NCBI RefSeq assembly: GCF_026210795.1
Contig: NC_089433.1
Span: 2,505,001 to 2,569,000 of the forward strand
From: Rhizophagus irregularis
Taxonomy: Eukaryota > Glomeromycota > Glomeromycetes > Glomerales > Glomeraceae
Direction of reading: 5' to 3'
DNA length: 64,000 bases
In this document: positions 23,191 to 34,949 of the stretch, piece by piece
How the letters are laid out: every line of letters begins with the position of its first letter
Numbering within the stretch: position 1 is the stretch's first letter
Translations under genes and position numbers: made by a program
Notes under the pieces: generated by a model
Told to the model about the DNA's origin: nothing
Seen by the model: only the letters and a program-made list of their open reading frames with translations
Database searches by the model: none

Positions 23191-26143
23191 ATGTCTCAAA
23201 ATCCGATTCAAAATAATTTACCTCCAACACAACCTCCAAATATAGCCAGACAAAATTTTAATAATGCAAGCCAAAACTTGATGGGAAGGACTCCCATTAA
23301 TAACTTAGACGGTAGATCTGTGTACAGACAAAACCCATACACAAATATGAATATAAATCATTCTCAAGCTGGAGGCTTAGATCCTACAATCCCACAAATA
23401 CCAGATACAAATACTGGGCTTCAAGGCATGCTTACTCCAAATTATACAGCCATGCAACAAATGCAACAAGAAAGGTTAGCCGTACAAAGACCTGCTTCAT
23501 TGATCCACTTAGAAAAATCTGCAGAAAATATAAATTCACAGGCTGAAGTACCCACAAATAATACAACTTTACAAGTCCGTCCTGCTATAAATAACTTGAA
23601 TATTCAAAGTAACAATCAGCCTGCAAATAATCTAATTGCTCAAGCAGGTCAGTCTGTAAACTTAAATATTAAAACAGAAGCCGATACCGTTCCAAATAAT
23701 ATGACAAGTATGGAAAATCAAAGTGTAACGTTAAATAATCCACAAAGTAGTCAACCATCGATGATAAATTCAATTTACTCGAGCGGGTCTGCGTGGGCAT
23801 CTCGGTCAATAAACCCAAATCAGTTCACTTCTGATTTTCCCAAGTATTTTAAGTCTCCTGCAGATGAAGCGAGAAATAAGTCAATTCAAGACAAAGAGTA
23901 TGAAGCCAAGCATCCAGTGCCAAGAGGTATACCTCGCAAACCACTTGACTCTTCTAAAAGACCTGCTTATAGACCTCTGCCTAAAAGGCCAGTTAAACCT
24001 CAAATAGAGAAAAAACTTGTCAAAGAATTTATCATAACCGGTTCGATGATAAATGCAGCTAAGAAAGTAAATCTTATGAGGTTACATCGAGGAAATAATG
24101 TCTTAGACAAATTTCAAGCTCCAGTAAAACTTCATCGGCGTGATCCCGAAGCGCCTTCCTCAGGAACTGGAAATACTCGTCAAAATGAGATAGTTATTGC
24201 GCCAACATTAAAAACGACACAACAGCATACAGGTCCTACTACTGGTGCAGATACCTCTAAGATTGCACCATTTGCTGGTGCTAGACATAATAAAAAAAAT
24301 TTATTCAAGAAAAGAACCACGCAAATCTATTTGGCTGATGATAGACAAAGACAGTTAAAAGCTGAAGAACGACTGCCGTGGGTTTTAGAAGATTATGATG
24401 GTACAAATACTTGGGTTGGCCACTTTGAAGAAACTGATGCCAAATACGGATTCTTGATAAAGGATAAACAAGATGTAATTATTTTAACTTTTATTAATTT
24501 TATTTGTTATCAAGATTAATATAAATTTTATGTTAGGAGAATAAACTTAGATTCCTTCCATCACATCGGTGGTACGCATTCCGCCCACAAATTAAGTATA
24601 AGACTCTTACGATTGAGGAAGCAGAAGAAGAGGTTATATATTATTCATTTATAAAATCTATTTATATAAAATTTTTTGCTAAAAATTAAACATGAAAATT
24701 TCATAGATGGCAAGAGCTAAAAAGAGAGATAATGATCGCTGGATGATGCGCAGATGGGGTAAACAAAATGACAATGAGAAAAAAATAGCAGATGAAGAAG
24801 GTGGTATTGTTGAACTAAAATCAGTCATGAAGACTGTTGAAAACGAAGAAGATTTATTTGGTTCTGATGATGAAGGTTTAAGAAGACCGAGAAGAGGAAT
24901 TGAAAGCGATGAAGAGATGGAATTTGAGCAAGTATTTGAAGATGACGAAGAGGAATTGCCTGATGATGCTAATCCTATTGATGAAGAAAACGCTGAAGTT
25001 GTTAAATTAAAGAAAAAAGCCATTCACAAACCCACATCTCTTGAAGGAGAAGATGAGAATGAAGATTCTTTTAAATTAACTCAGGAGGGAATGCAATTAA
25101 AGAAGTTAGTAAGAAAATTTGATGACAATGAAGCTTATGACGACAGTGATCAAGAATCGAATCCTTACGCGAGTGAAATTGAGGAATCTGAAGAAGAATT
25201 AAGTTCAGAATCCCCTGCAATAACACCAATTATTGGAGCTGCTGGTACTAAACCTTCTCCTGCAGGTAAAGCACCTACTAAGCCAAAAACGTCCACAAAA
25301 GGTAAAACACCCGCGAAATCTACTGCTGAAAAACCAAAAGGAAAGATTGCTACAGCGTCCAAAACAAAATCAACAGCTGCTAAACCAATCAAAAGTCTCT
25401 CTAATTTGTCGGCTAGTGAAGAAGTACCTGTGAAACAAAAATTGAAAGGTAGTGATATACCTGCTGCGAAAGTCCCATCAAAATCACATGTTAAAAATAT
25501 GACTGCAATTCCAATGTCATCTACTCCCGAAGACTCAACGAAAAAGCCATCCTCAAAACCTAAAAGTGTGAAAAGTGTTTCACCTACATCATCAAAAACT
25601 TCCGCGTCTCAATCACAAATTGCTCTCAAAAAGCAAAAACCTGCTACTACTGTTCGACAGCCTGTCTCAGAGATGGCAACCTCTTTTGGAAAGAAATCGT
25701 CCGCACACGATTCTTTTGTATCTGATGATGATAAATCCATTAAACGGACTAAGCAAAGTGAAACTTCAACAGCTACTGCAAGTATTAATCGCTCAGCAAA
25801 TGCAAATATTTCATCTACTGTTCGCACATCTAATGGCGGGGTTGTTAAGCGTGTTCGTGAAGGAGAAGATTCTACGTCTTTCACAGGCAAGAAAGTTCGA
25901 ACTGATAAAGTTTCTGGTCCTCAGACATCAACAGCTACTCAAGGTACCGACTCCTCAAACTCCCGATTAATCTTGGAGAGAGAAGTTCGGCAAATAATCA
26001 ACAAGAATAGTGAGCTTACAGTGACTACAATTATTAAAGCATTTCGTAAGCGAATCCACGAGGATGCGCGCAATAAAGAGCGCCTTCTTGAGATAACTAA
26101 GAACATTGCTGTCCTTAAGAATGGCTATCTAGTTTTGAAATAA
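23191..26143 (+). CDS. TFG1: TFIIF alpha subunit (RAP74/Tfg1), three exons
   Basis: Exons at 23191-24474, 24537-24632 and 24707-26143 join in phase 0 to about 938 residues. I chose the ATG at 23191 (MSQNPIQNNL) because the frame upstream has only a TTG. Residues 1-230 are Asn/Gln-rich. The dimerisation region includes LPWVLEDYDGTNTWVG, starting at about 395, and exon 2 (FLPSHRWYAFRPQIKYKTL, then the EEAEEE motif) that pairs with TFIIF beta. The centre is acidic, then Lys/Ser/Pro/Ala-rich. The last 60 residues (ILEREVRQIINKN through KNGYLVLK) are the winged helix that in other species contacts the Pol II CTD phosphatase Fcp1. The protein acts with RNA polymerase II in initiation and elongation. 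It is longer than human RAP74 (517) and yeast Tfg1 (735). The second donor (GTTATA) is weak but frame and homology support it. Confidence 0.92.
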
Positions 26144-27060
26144 ACAATTAACTATTTTTGTCTTAAATGAGTAGTAATAACAGCTAGTAAGGGTTACGTG
26201 GTTGAACACCCAACAAAGTTGTGGTTACATGAGAGTTATTAAAGGGATGTGTGATGATAAATTGACACAATTTTTGAGAAGAGAGTGTTTAGAAATTTTC
26301 TTTTTTTTAAAAAAAAAAAAATTTTTTTATTATTAATAATATATTTAAAATATATAGACAATAATTAATAAAGAATATTTGTAAATTAGTATAAAAGCTT
26401 GCAAAGTCATTATTGTATGAACTTAAATTTATTTTCTATTCGGTTTATATAAAGTTACGTTGTAATATTTAGTTATTATAACATAATTACACAAGCGAAA
26501 TTCTTTGTAATGGATCTTTTCTTCTGTATATCCTTCAATAATTCCTAACTCAAAAATATCAAATTGTTTTCCTTAAAATTTTTTGTTCTCTTCCATTCCT
26601 CCCATTCCTTTCACTAATCCTTATGATTTCATTCCTTCTATCAACTGTTCTTACGGTTATAAAACCAATATCCAAAATATATGTATACTAGCACGATAGA
26701 AACTATGTATCACTTAAATATTGGAAATTCTCTGTTACGACAGAAAACTGTGAAAAAATCTGTTCTAATTTATTGCTTAAAAAATTGACCCAAATTCTGG
26801 CGCAACAGATAAGTGGGTAAAAACCTGACTCATTCTCAAAAATATCATCTAAATATTAATACATATTCTCTATCCCGATGGAAAACTGTGTAAAAACCTG
26901 CTCAGATCTATCGCTTAACAAAAAAAAGTAGATATGAACATAATAATTTCCAGTGGAATTTCCAAAATCCTCATTCTTTTTCTAATTTTTTAGAACTAAT
27001 TCTTTTTTTTTTGCTACATCTTTTAGAGTTAACAATATTTGTAACAATATCCACCAGATC
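26144..27060. other. Intergenic stretch with weak imperfect direct repeats
   Basis: After the TFIIF alpha 3' flank there is an AT-rich stretch. Between about 26695 and 26930 a GGAAATTCTC or ATATTCTC word followed by GAAAACTGTG, AAAAACCTG and TCGCTTAA-like words recurs two to three times in diverged form. No gene is supported. Confidence 0.4.
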
Positions 27061-27965
27061 GAACAGTAAATTCTTCCCAACCATCCGCCAATCTTCTTCA
27101 TAAAAAAAATGGAATTATAATTATACTTGCTCCAGTGTCGATTACCATTAATTCAGTGTTTGCCATTGTTACTACGTCACTAGGATTATCAACATTTCGA
27201 AGAATAATATGCGACTAAAATTTTGTAACACCATTCCCATTATTAGGCATTGACAGATATAAAGTTTCAAATTATACCCGTCAATAACCTTATTATCATA
27301 AATTAAATAAATCATACAAACCTGCCACTCTTTCCTTTCATTATCATTAACAGCTGAGAATCTGCATAACTCAACAATACGTTCAACAGTAGGTGCGTAG
27401 AAGCATCCTGGAAATTTTTTCTGTAATTCTTTGTGTTCTTCTGAAGATATCTTGTCTCCGTACCTAATTACTTTCCCATGAACGAGTAATACGTGTGTTC
27501 TTTTCGATTCATCAAGATCTCCGGATTCAAGTAGACGATACTCGATCGTATTTGTTGCAAGTTCCTTTCCGTTTGGCTTCCAAATGGGATCAACAATGTA
27601 ATCAAAGACTTCGCGATGCTCATAGGTGTTGAAGCCTAAACAAAAGGATATATTAGTAAAAATACAACCAAGCTAAATTAGACTTATTACGTACCGTAAC
27701 CCACTCGTCTTTATTTTCCGTAAATTCTTTGATTCCTAGTCTCTTTGCAAACTCTTCGTTCATTATTATCAAGGATTTAGTTTCAGAAGCTGTGTTTTGT
27801 TTCTCATCCTTGAGATCAGATGAGTCCTTCAACTCGCAAACTCTTTTTCGAGAGCGGGCTCTTTAGACGTATACAAGACATTAGAATACAGTAAAGAGTA
27901 CAAATAGCCAATATACGAAATTACGAACCAGAATCAGCATTAGTTTCAGATGGGCTGTTCGACAT
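27060..27965 (-). CDS. Intron-containing gene with a retropepsin-like DTGAS motif, partial
   Basis: Minus-strand exons with good splice signals are 27965-27929, 27858-27691, 27635-27322 and one beginning at 27214. The N-terminal part (MSNSPSETNADS) is polar, the middle contains FNTYEHREVFDYIVDPIW and RLLESGDLDESKRTHVLLVH, and the last exon reads NTELMVIDTGASIIIIP. IDTGAS followed by a hydrophobic stretch is the active-site signature of retropepsin-like aspartic proteases. No reverse transcriptase, integrase or long terminal repeat is visible nearby, and the short-intron layout resembles host genes. It may therefore be a host gene that captured such a domain, or a fossil of one. Coding evidence fades after the motif, so I treat the 3' end as unknown and the gene as possibly broken. 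Confidence 0.5.
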
Positions 27966-28139
27966 TTTGACACCTTTAACACCTATAATGGGTTGGCCTG
28001 TGAAATGCAATACAATAAAGCCTACCTGAAGTTTTTCTCCTGGGAACTGGTATTTTAAGTGATAATCTGAAATGATTATCATCACGTGTCAAAAATAGGG
28101 GATGATATTAGCAGCTACCTTCGGAAAGGTGAATTTATT

Positions 28140-29066
28140 ATTTTATTGTATTTGACCTAGATAAACCTGAGGATGGTCCTCTTGCAATTCGGCTAAGTTT
28201 TGACCCACCTGAAGGAGATAGAGGCAAAAATAAAGAAAAGATGGAAAAGAAAGAATTCGAAAAAGAATTAGCTATAGTAGATTGGGACGCAATAGGAGCA
28301 AAAGAAGCACAAGAAATAAGTAGACAAAAAAGATATAGAGAAAAAATATTTTAACTTTTAATATATCATCAAGATGGTCAGATCATATGGAAAATGGTAT
28401 AATGGTTCCATTTGTATGGAAAAAAGCAGGAGCAACTTTAAGTAAAGAAGCCGTAAAAGATGAGTTTAATCGAATAATGTTTAAAAAATATCCGTCATAT
28501 AAGGATTTTATGGAAGACTTTGATAAAAAAGTAAATGACTATTTTTCAGGATGGAAATTTAAGTCAGTAGAAAAAATGATAGAATTCAGAGATCTGAAAT
28601 ATGAAGAATTTGAAAAGGCTTTAATAAGGTATAGTAAGGGCCAAAGGGTAGATTTAGAAAAAGTATTAAATAAATTAAGGAAAGAAGCAGAAAAATATGT
28701 GGAAGAAGATCAGCAATTTTTTGATGAATGCGAAAATGATATAAATAATAATATATTAAAATTGATAGGTTATTAAAAGATCTTAGAAAGGGAAATGTAA
28801 AAATGATTGAAGGAAGAGTATATAAAAATATAGGAAAAAAGAACATTTTAAAAAGATTAGGAAAGGAAATAAAAATAAACTTTGATAAAAAAGAAGGAAA
28901 TTTTGAAATTTTGGAAATAGAGGATGAGGATGATATAAATAAAGAATTTGGAAATGAATGTAAAGAAGATTTTAATAATAACAAATATAATTTTGAAAAA
29001 TTTCTAGAAAAAAGGTATGGAGCAAAAATAAAGTTTATGGATAGAGAATATAAAAAAAAGGATTAG
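28140..29066 (+). pseudogene. Unrecognised Lys/Glu-rich coding remnants
   Basis: Three coding-like pieces follow one another: about 28140-28353 (contains LSFDPPEGDRGKNKEKMEKK), 28387-28776 (129 residues, starting MENGIMVPFVWKKAGATLSK) and 28803-29066 (87 residues, starting MIEGRVYKNIGKKN). Codons are strikingly A-rich (AAA, GAA, AAT, ATA), unlike the gene island just upstream. The second piece has an amphipathic Lys/Glu pattern with aromatic anchors (FSGWKFKSVEKM, YEEFEKAL). Gaps between the pieces suggest introns or decay; I cannot tell which. I do not recognise the family. Confidence 0.4.
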
Positions 29067-29187
29067 AAGACAATGTAGTAATAAAAGAAGAAAAAGAAAT
29101 ATCATTTGTATATGATAATAAAAATGATAAGTATGAAATAGTAGATATACAAGATAAGGAATTAGTAATAGATGAAATGAGCGAAAA

Positions 29188-29895
29188 AACGAGCAGGGCG
29201 CTTCAGCTTGTGAAGACTTGATTAAAGAAATATCTACTAGTATCAGCTGTAACGCATCTATCCAGAATCAGCTGAGAGGTACTTCACATGACATCATATC
29301 TCAAGTGACTGAAATTTCGCTGATCTCAGATCAGGGAAAATCAGATATTCTACAAAATATAGCTAACTTATATGAAAAAGCTTGTGATGCAAAAGATGTA
29401 TTGATAAAAGTTAATCAGACAGAAATTTTATGCTGGAGTAATTTTATTATAGCATTTGATAAAAACATTGATGAAATTATGGCTAGAGATAGAATAGGCA
29501 TGAAAAAAGCCAAAGGACTAATTTATGATTTCATACTTGCGCAGAATCCTGACACTAAGCATTCCACTCTATATAAGAAAATTGAAAGAGCTAGAAAGAT
29601 TTACAGGTTAACTGAAAGAATAGGATTAGATAAGATCAAACATATCAAATCATACAGTGTGAACAGTATTTCAAAATTTACCAATGAAGAAATTCAAAGA
29701 ATCATAGATCACTTTACCAAAAATTCCAATATGAAATTCACTGATAATTCCAAGGATGTAAAACAAGATAATGAGGTCTTAGAGGAACCTGATCAGATTA
29801 ATGTATTAGAGGTCTTGTCTCCAAAGGAATCAATTGCACCTATCCCATTAGTCCATGTCTTTAACACTTCTAATAATTCCAAAGAAGAGGCGTGA
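29188..29895 (+). CDS. Unrecognised protein, 5' end missing
   Basis: An open frame without an ATG near its start gives about 230 residues. It contains SDILQNIANLYEKACDAKDV, LCWSNFIIAFDKNIDEIMAR, KHSTLYKKIERARKIYRL, SYSVNSISKFTNEEIQRIID and an acidic tail. The helical, mixed-charge pattern with an RxxKIYRL segment looks like a folded domain and not chance; I recall similar sequences repeated in Rhizophagus genomes but cannot name a function. No splice acceptor is convincing at the left edge. It could be the last exon of a larger gene or a truncated copy of a dispersed family. Confidence 0.45.
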   Translation, partial: NEQGASACEDLIKEISTSISCNASIQNQLRGTSHDIISQVTEISLISDQGKSDILQNIANLYEKACDAKDVLIKVNQTEILCWSNFIIAFDKNIDEIMARDRIGMKKAKGLIYDFILAQNPDTKHSTLYKKIERARKIYRLTERIGLDKIKHIKSYSVNSISKFTNEEIQRIIDHFTKNSNMKFTDNSKDVKQDNEVLEEPDQINVLEVLSPKESIAPIPLVHVFNTSNNSKEEA

Positions 29896-30929
29896 TTTGA
29901 TGAAGATATGTTTTTCAATGAAATGAATCCCACTAAAGTGAACACTGTCACTTCAAATGATGATGTGTATTTTGATGAGACGAATGAAGTTAATACCACA
30001 TGATAGTGATTCCAATTCATGTAATGATGACTCCGATTCTGATGATTCTGAAGAAGAGATGCCAGACGATTTAGGATATAATAGATACAGTGAATACAGT
30101 AGATATAATGAAGAAAATTCTCTCCAATGATGAATCCTATTATATCCCTGGTAACCGCCTAGGAGAATTTTGCATATTTGGTACTCGATTGTCCTATAAG
30201 TTATTACTACGTTTCTTTTTTTTGAATCACATGGGTGACTTAGATATTATACGCTGACAGGCTTTCTAAAATATATCATGTGCAGTAAGTACGTCATATC
30301 TACTTCATAGCAGTATATATTTTGCGTAGTAAGACATCATTAAATAAAGAATCTTCACAATTATTATATGACACAGCATGTATTGGCAAACTTTAGAAAA
30401 AAAACTAGAATAGATGAATATCGTTCAAAAAAATAATTGTGTATAATAAATAGTCTAAAGTCATGGAATGGCATTATATATTTAGGGCTAGTCCTGCATT
30501 ATATAATTTTTTTAACTTAATGTATTGCAAATAAAAGACGTTTAGGCCACAAAGTGACCTGAGCAATGTAGTCAAATATTTTTCTTGTAGCAATTCAATG
30601 TACATACAGTACTAATTTTTATTACTCGCATATTAATACAGGTAATTTAGGAAATCTGAATCGGCAAATTATTGGGCAATAAGATTGCCAGCGAAGATTT
30701 AGGGACTTTTATTCTCAAACTTTCTCACATATTCTCAAAATTATTATGTATATTATTGTAAAAGAACTCCTTGATGATCTTTACATATGGATAGCATTAA
30801 ATTCTTTTATTGTTATATTAAGAAGAGTCCGTTAATCAGATTTTCGTAATGCAATCATATTAACGTAATTTCTCTAAAAGCGTATAACAAAATCAATCCT
30901 GTGAATTATATAAAAAGGTGATGACCTGG
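29896..30929. other. Intergenic stretch, nothing recognised
   Basis: A short acidic Ser/Asp-rich reading at 30001-30130 may be the tail of the preceding gene in another exon. Otherwise no gene, RNA or repeat boundary is visible up to the element starting at 30938. Confidence 0.5.
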
Positions 30930-30937
30930 TTATACAT

Positions 30938-31770
30938 TAAACATGGGGCCTGAAACCTCTGAGAGGATTTCTGAAAGTTTCGGGTTTTGGAATATACGAA
31001 TCGAAACCTCACCCAAAACCTCACTCAAAACCCTAAACAAGTTCCAAAACCCTAAATAAATCCCGAAACCTGAAACTAATTTCAGTTATCTCGAAACTAA
31101 TCCCAATATCCAGAAACTCGTTGATTGAATAATCACGTGGCAATTTAAATAATTAATAGATTGATATTCAATATATCGTGTTTGATAACTATCTTTACTT
31201 TTTACATTCAAGCCTTTGGCTGTCTCACATTAATTCACCTGATATAGTTTTTTTTTTAATTTTATTAATTTTCATTCTTCTTTTAATATAGATATCACTT
31301 CCCTAGTATGGTTTCTACCCCTTACTATGTTATGGACTAGCAGGCCATGCCTTCTCGTCTTGGGAATAACTGAAAAGGTGGGCGGCTTCTCAAGTGGGAG
31401 TTTCATACAATTATATATTTTAATTAGTATTCATATTTTATTATGTAATGTCTTAAATCTCTTGTATGACAGTCTATTTATAACATAAAAATAAAAAATA
31501 AAAATAAAAATGGTTGGACTTAATTGAGAAGTCTTTTTAATAAAATGTCAGATAGTAATTCAATATTGTTATAATTTTAGTTATTTTAATAAAAATTAAT
31601 TAAGTAAATTAATAGGTTTCGGTTATATTTCGGTATATAAAAGTTTCAGAAATTTCGGGTCAGTTTCAGGTTTCGAGTTTTGGGAAAAAAACATCCATCC
31701 TGAAACTAAGTTTCGGTATATACCGAAACCTAAAGGGTTTCAAAAGGTTTTGGTTTCAGGCCCATGTTTA
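30938..31770. mobile_element. Non-autonomous hAT-like element, 833 bp
   Basis: Ends are TAAACATGGG...CCTGAAACC and its inverse, flanked by a perfect 8-bp duplication TTATACAT (30930-30937 and 31771-31778). An 8-bp duplication is typical of hAT transposons. Left and right arms are rich in GAAACC and GGTTTC words, forming a foldable structure. The middle (about 31290-31425) is a less AT-rich block that could be a further insertion or captured sequence. No transposase. Confidence 0.8.
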
Positions 31771-31902
31771 TTATACATGAAGTTGAAATTAAAGCCCAAA
31801 AGTAGAAATATTTCGACTTGGGAAGGTCAAAAGTCAAAATTAAAGTCGAAATGGTCAAAATTACATCATAGTCATGTGATTTTTATAATTATAATTTAAT
31901 AT

Positions 31903-32263
31903 AAAATTTTAAACGTGAATAACTCTGTCAATATTGATGCTACAGATATGAAATACATATCATTGGAATCCTCTCAATGAGCTGAATCCAACCGCGTAAA
32001 GATCATAAAATCGAATCACTGGATGCGGAGATCGTTAACTTTGAATTTTAAAATTATTGTTTACTATAAAAATTATAAGACTATTTAATACCAAATTTTA
32101 AACGTGAATAACTCCGTCAATATTAATGCTACAGATATGAAATACATATCATTGGAATCCTCTCGATGAGCTGAATCCAACCGCGTAAAGATCATAAAAA
32201 TCGAATCACCGGATGCGGAGATCGTTAACTTTGAATTTTAAAATTATTGTTTACTATAAAACT
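31903..32263. repeat. Tandem duplication, about 189-bp period
   Basis: Two nearly identical copies, starting near 31903 and 32092, share AAACGTGAATAACTC, CTACAGATATGAAATACATA, GAATCCTCTCRATGAGCTGA, CCGCGTAAAGATCATAAA and GGATGCGGAGATCGTTAAC. Their few differences suggest a recent duplication. The GAATCxTCTCAATGAG core resembles modules at 38.9-39.4 and 57.6-58.0 kb. Confidence 0.85.
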
Positions 32264-32638
32264 CTAAAAAAACATAAAGAAAAATGGGCAGTATGTTTTA
32301 ATCAAAATATATTTATGGCAGAAATGTCAATTATATAACGTGCTAAAAGTATGAACTATCTCATGAAAGGATACATTAATGCTACTACTTCCATGTCAAC
32401 ATTTCTCAATGCATTTGAATCTGCATTAGACAACAGACAACAAACAAATGAATTTTCTCAATATAAAGAATGTACCTTAAATCTTATATATAAAATACCC
32501 AGCCTATTTGAAAACAAGCTGCTACTATTCTTACTATTTATGCTTTAAAAAAATTTCAAGAGCAATTATTACAATCTTCTTGCTATAAATGTAAAGAAAT
32601 TCCTCCTGATAGGTAAATAATTCTTTTTTTTTATTATA

Positions 32639-34244
32639 CAGTGGCCATCAAAAATAACGCACCACCCTAATTGCCAATCAAAAATCACGTGCATTATTTT
32701 TTATACTTGATAAAATAAATATAAATTTAACTAAATTAAGAAATATACTCGATAATCTTTTACATCATATCAAATTTGGCTTAATTTTATTGGTAAATTG
32801 TCACGAAGCTACATATTTTATCACTTTTTAGTGGTGCGTTACTTATGACGGTTTATGTCAAAACAAAATAATTATGTTTTTTCAAAGACTTACATAAATA
32901 CTCAAAGAAAGTTTTCATAATGTAAAGTGTTTATTAGTTATTTTAATACTTCTTTTTAATTTTTTTTTACTTCAAATATGTCAAACCGACTAACAATTGA
33001 ACAAAGGGCTCGAGCACTTCAATTATTAGACTTGAGGTTTAGTTTAAGAGAAGTAGCCGCAAAAATTGGTAAAAATGTTCACCATACAAGTATTTTACGA
33101 CTAAAAAAGAAGTATGAAGAGACTAAGAGTATCGAAAACAAACCAAAATCTGGATGTTCACGCAAGTTAACTGACTGTGATGAAAGAATTATAGTTCGAT
33201 GTATAATGACAGATGAGTGTTCCACAGCAGTAAACGTCCAAAAATCCCTAAAAGTTGTTGATAATATTGAAGTAAGTAAAAGCACAGTGCGCAGAGCATT
33301 AAATAGAAATGGATTATTTGCTCGGGTAAAACGTAAGAAGCCTCTATTGTCAAAAACTCACTGTGAAAAATGATTGAAATTTGCGCAAAAGTATAAGTCA
33401 TGGACGGTGAGTGACTGGAATAAAGTTGTGTGGTCTGACGAGTCCAAATTTCAGATTTTTGGATCAGACGGCCATGCTTATTGCTGGAAAAAACCTGAAG
33501 AAGCTCTTACAACTCGACATGTGAAGCCTACAGTTAAGTTTGGTGGGGAAAGTGTCTTTGTATGGAGATGCTTTACCTTTCTTGGAGTGGGATACTTATG
33601 TAAGATTGATGGTGGCCTTGATGCCGAATTATATCGAAGAATTCTTGATGAAGACTTCTTAGAAACATTAAAATATTGTGATTTAAACTGCTCAAATATA
33701 ATTTTTCAACAGAATAATGATCTAAAGCACACAGCAAAACGTACTTTGGAGTGGTTTGAGGTAAATAATATTCAGTTACTCAGTTGGCCATCTGAACACC
33801 TTTGGAATGATGTAGACCGTCGTCTCAGACAGTTAAATGTGGAAATTAGGGGTAACGATGCGCTATGGGAACATATTTCAAAAATATGGAATGAAACATC
33901 ATTAGAGGCATGTACAAAGTTAATAAATACAATGCCAGAGAGAATTAATGATGTTTTAAAAGCTGGAAGAGGGTATACAAGGTGGTAGTTTTGTTTTTAA
34001 AAAGGAATTTTATAATTTATTTTAACATATTTTTTGTTAAATATAAAAAAATAAATAAAATTCAATTTCCGTCAAAAGTAACGCACTGGCAATTTTTTAC
34101 AAATTGTTGTGTAATTTAAAATTCGTCCAATTAAAACACACTAAAATTTATTTGTTTATTGCATCACATGATGAACTAAATATAGAAACTTATTATGATT
34201 TTTGATTGGCAATTAAGGTGGTGCGTTATTTTTGATGGCCACTG
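32639..34244 (+). mobile_element. Tc1/mariner element, 1606 bp
   Basis: It is flanked by TA at 32637-32638 and 34245-34246. The terminal inverted repeats are about 48 bp and almost identical (32639-32686 and 34197-34244), beginning CAGTGGCCATCAAAAATAAC. A second inner pair carrying the GTGCGTTAC word lies at about 32831-32851 and 34069-34091. That is an IR/DR-like double-repeat layout in which the transposase can bind twice per end. The element sits in an intron of the MULE gene. The near-identical ends imply a young insertion. Confidence 0.92.
32978..33988 (+). pseudogene. Tc1-type transposase, one stop and a catalytic deletion
   Basis: The frame starts MSNRLTIEQRARALQLLDLR and encodes a paired helix-turn-helix region (LREVAAKIGKN; VSKSTVRRALNRNGLFARV). 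The DDE/D core follows: VVWSDESKFQIFG (first Asp), FQQNNDLKHTAKRT (second Asp) and EHLWNDVDRRLR (Glu). A TGA at 33371-33373 interrupts the same frame after KTHCEK; CGA or TGG is the likely ancestor. Between LLSWPS and EHLW about eight residues usual in Tc1 transposases (the SPDLNPI block) are missing. The protein is therefore unlikely to be active even with readthrough. The ends could still be mobilised by a relative elsewhere. Confidence 0.9.
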
Positions 34245-34321
34245 TATAAAAATTGGATCTTTTTTTATTTAACAATTATTTTATTATTATAGTGAATTTT
34301 TCATTCAATCTAATATGTAAG

Positions 34322-34942
34322 TAGAGTTCTGAATGGATCAGGTCAGGTCATGTTAATTGATAAACCTGACCTGAAATTTTTTTCAGGTCAGATTAGGTCA
34401 GGTCAGGTTATATCAGATTATTTGTTTGACCTGACCTGAACTGAAACCTGAAAATTTTTGGATTTTTATTAAAATATCAAAAAAAAATGGTGCAAAACAT
34501 TTTTTTTTTTGAAATATTGTGATTCACTTTTTTATATTAAAATCATATAAAAAGATGAATCGCAATATCGCAACTAACTTTTTTTTATATAAAATCAATA
34601 TAAAAAGTGAATTCTGATACCGCAATTCACTTTTTATATATATAATCAATATAAAAAAGTGAATTCTGATACTGTAATTCACTTTTTAAATATAAAATCA
34701 ATATAAAAAAGTGAATACTTATATCGCAACTCACTTTTATTATATAAATCAATATGAAAAGTGAATTATAATACCATAACTCACTTATATAAAATTATAG
34801 TTTCAGGTCAACAGGTCATTCAAGTTATATTTATATTACAACCTGAACTGATACTGAATTGCAATTGCTAAACCTGACCTGATAATAAATTCAGGTCAAC
34901 CTGTCAGGTTACCTGAATTTGGTCAACCTGTTTGGAACTCTA
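34322..34942. mobile_element. Non-autonomous hAT-like element with CTGACCTGA arms and hairpin array
   Basis: Ends are TAGAGTTCTGAATGG and TAGAGTTCCAAACAGG (inverse). The 8-bp duplication TATGTAAG is at 34314-34321; its right copy starts at 34943 and is interrupted by the next element, with its final G at 36758. The arms are CAGGTCAGGTC-type satellite and the centre holds about four or five units of AAAAAGTGAATT...AATTCACTTTTT hairpins (34520-34790). It belongs to the same family as 37352-38277, in opposite orientation. It is inserted at the splice donor side of a MULE intron. Confidence 0.85.
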
Positions 34943-34949
34943 TATGTAA

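Noticed and set aside
24679-25890. Minus-strand ORFs over TFIIF alpha
   Set aside because: They are shadows of the acidic and Ser/Lys-rich coding sequence on the other strand.
27060-27965. LTR retroelement fossil
   Set aside because: Only a protease-like motif is present. No reverse transcriptase, integrase, gag-like part or terminal repeats were seen around it.
30990-31080. Telomere-like CCCTAAA words
   Set aside because: They are isolated within GAAACC-rich arms of a hAT-like element and do not form a TTAGGG array.
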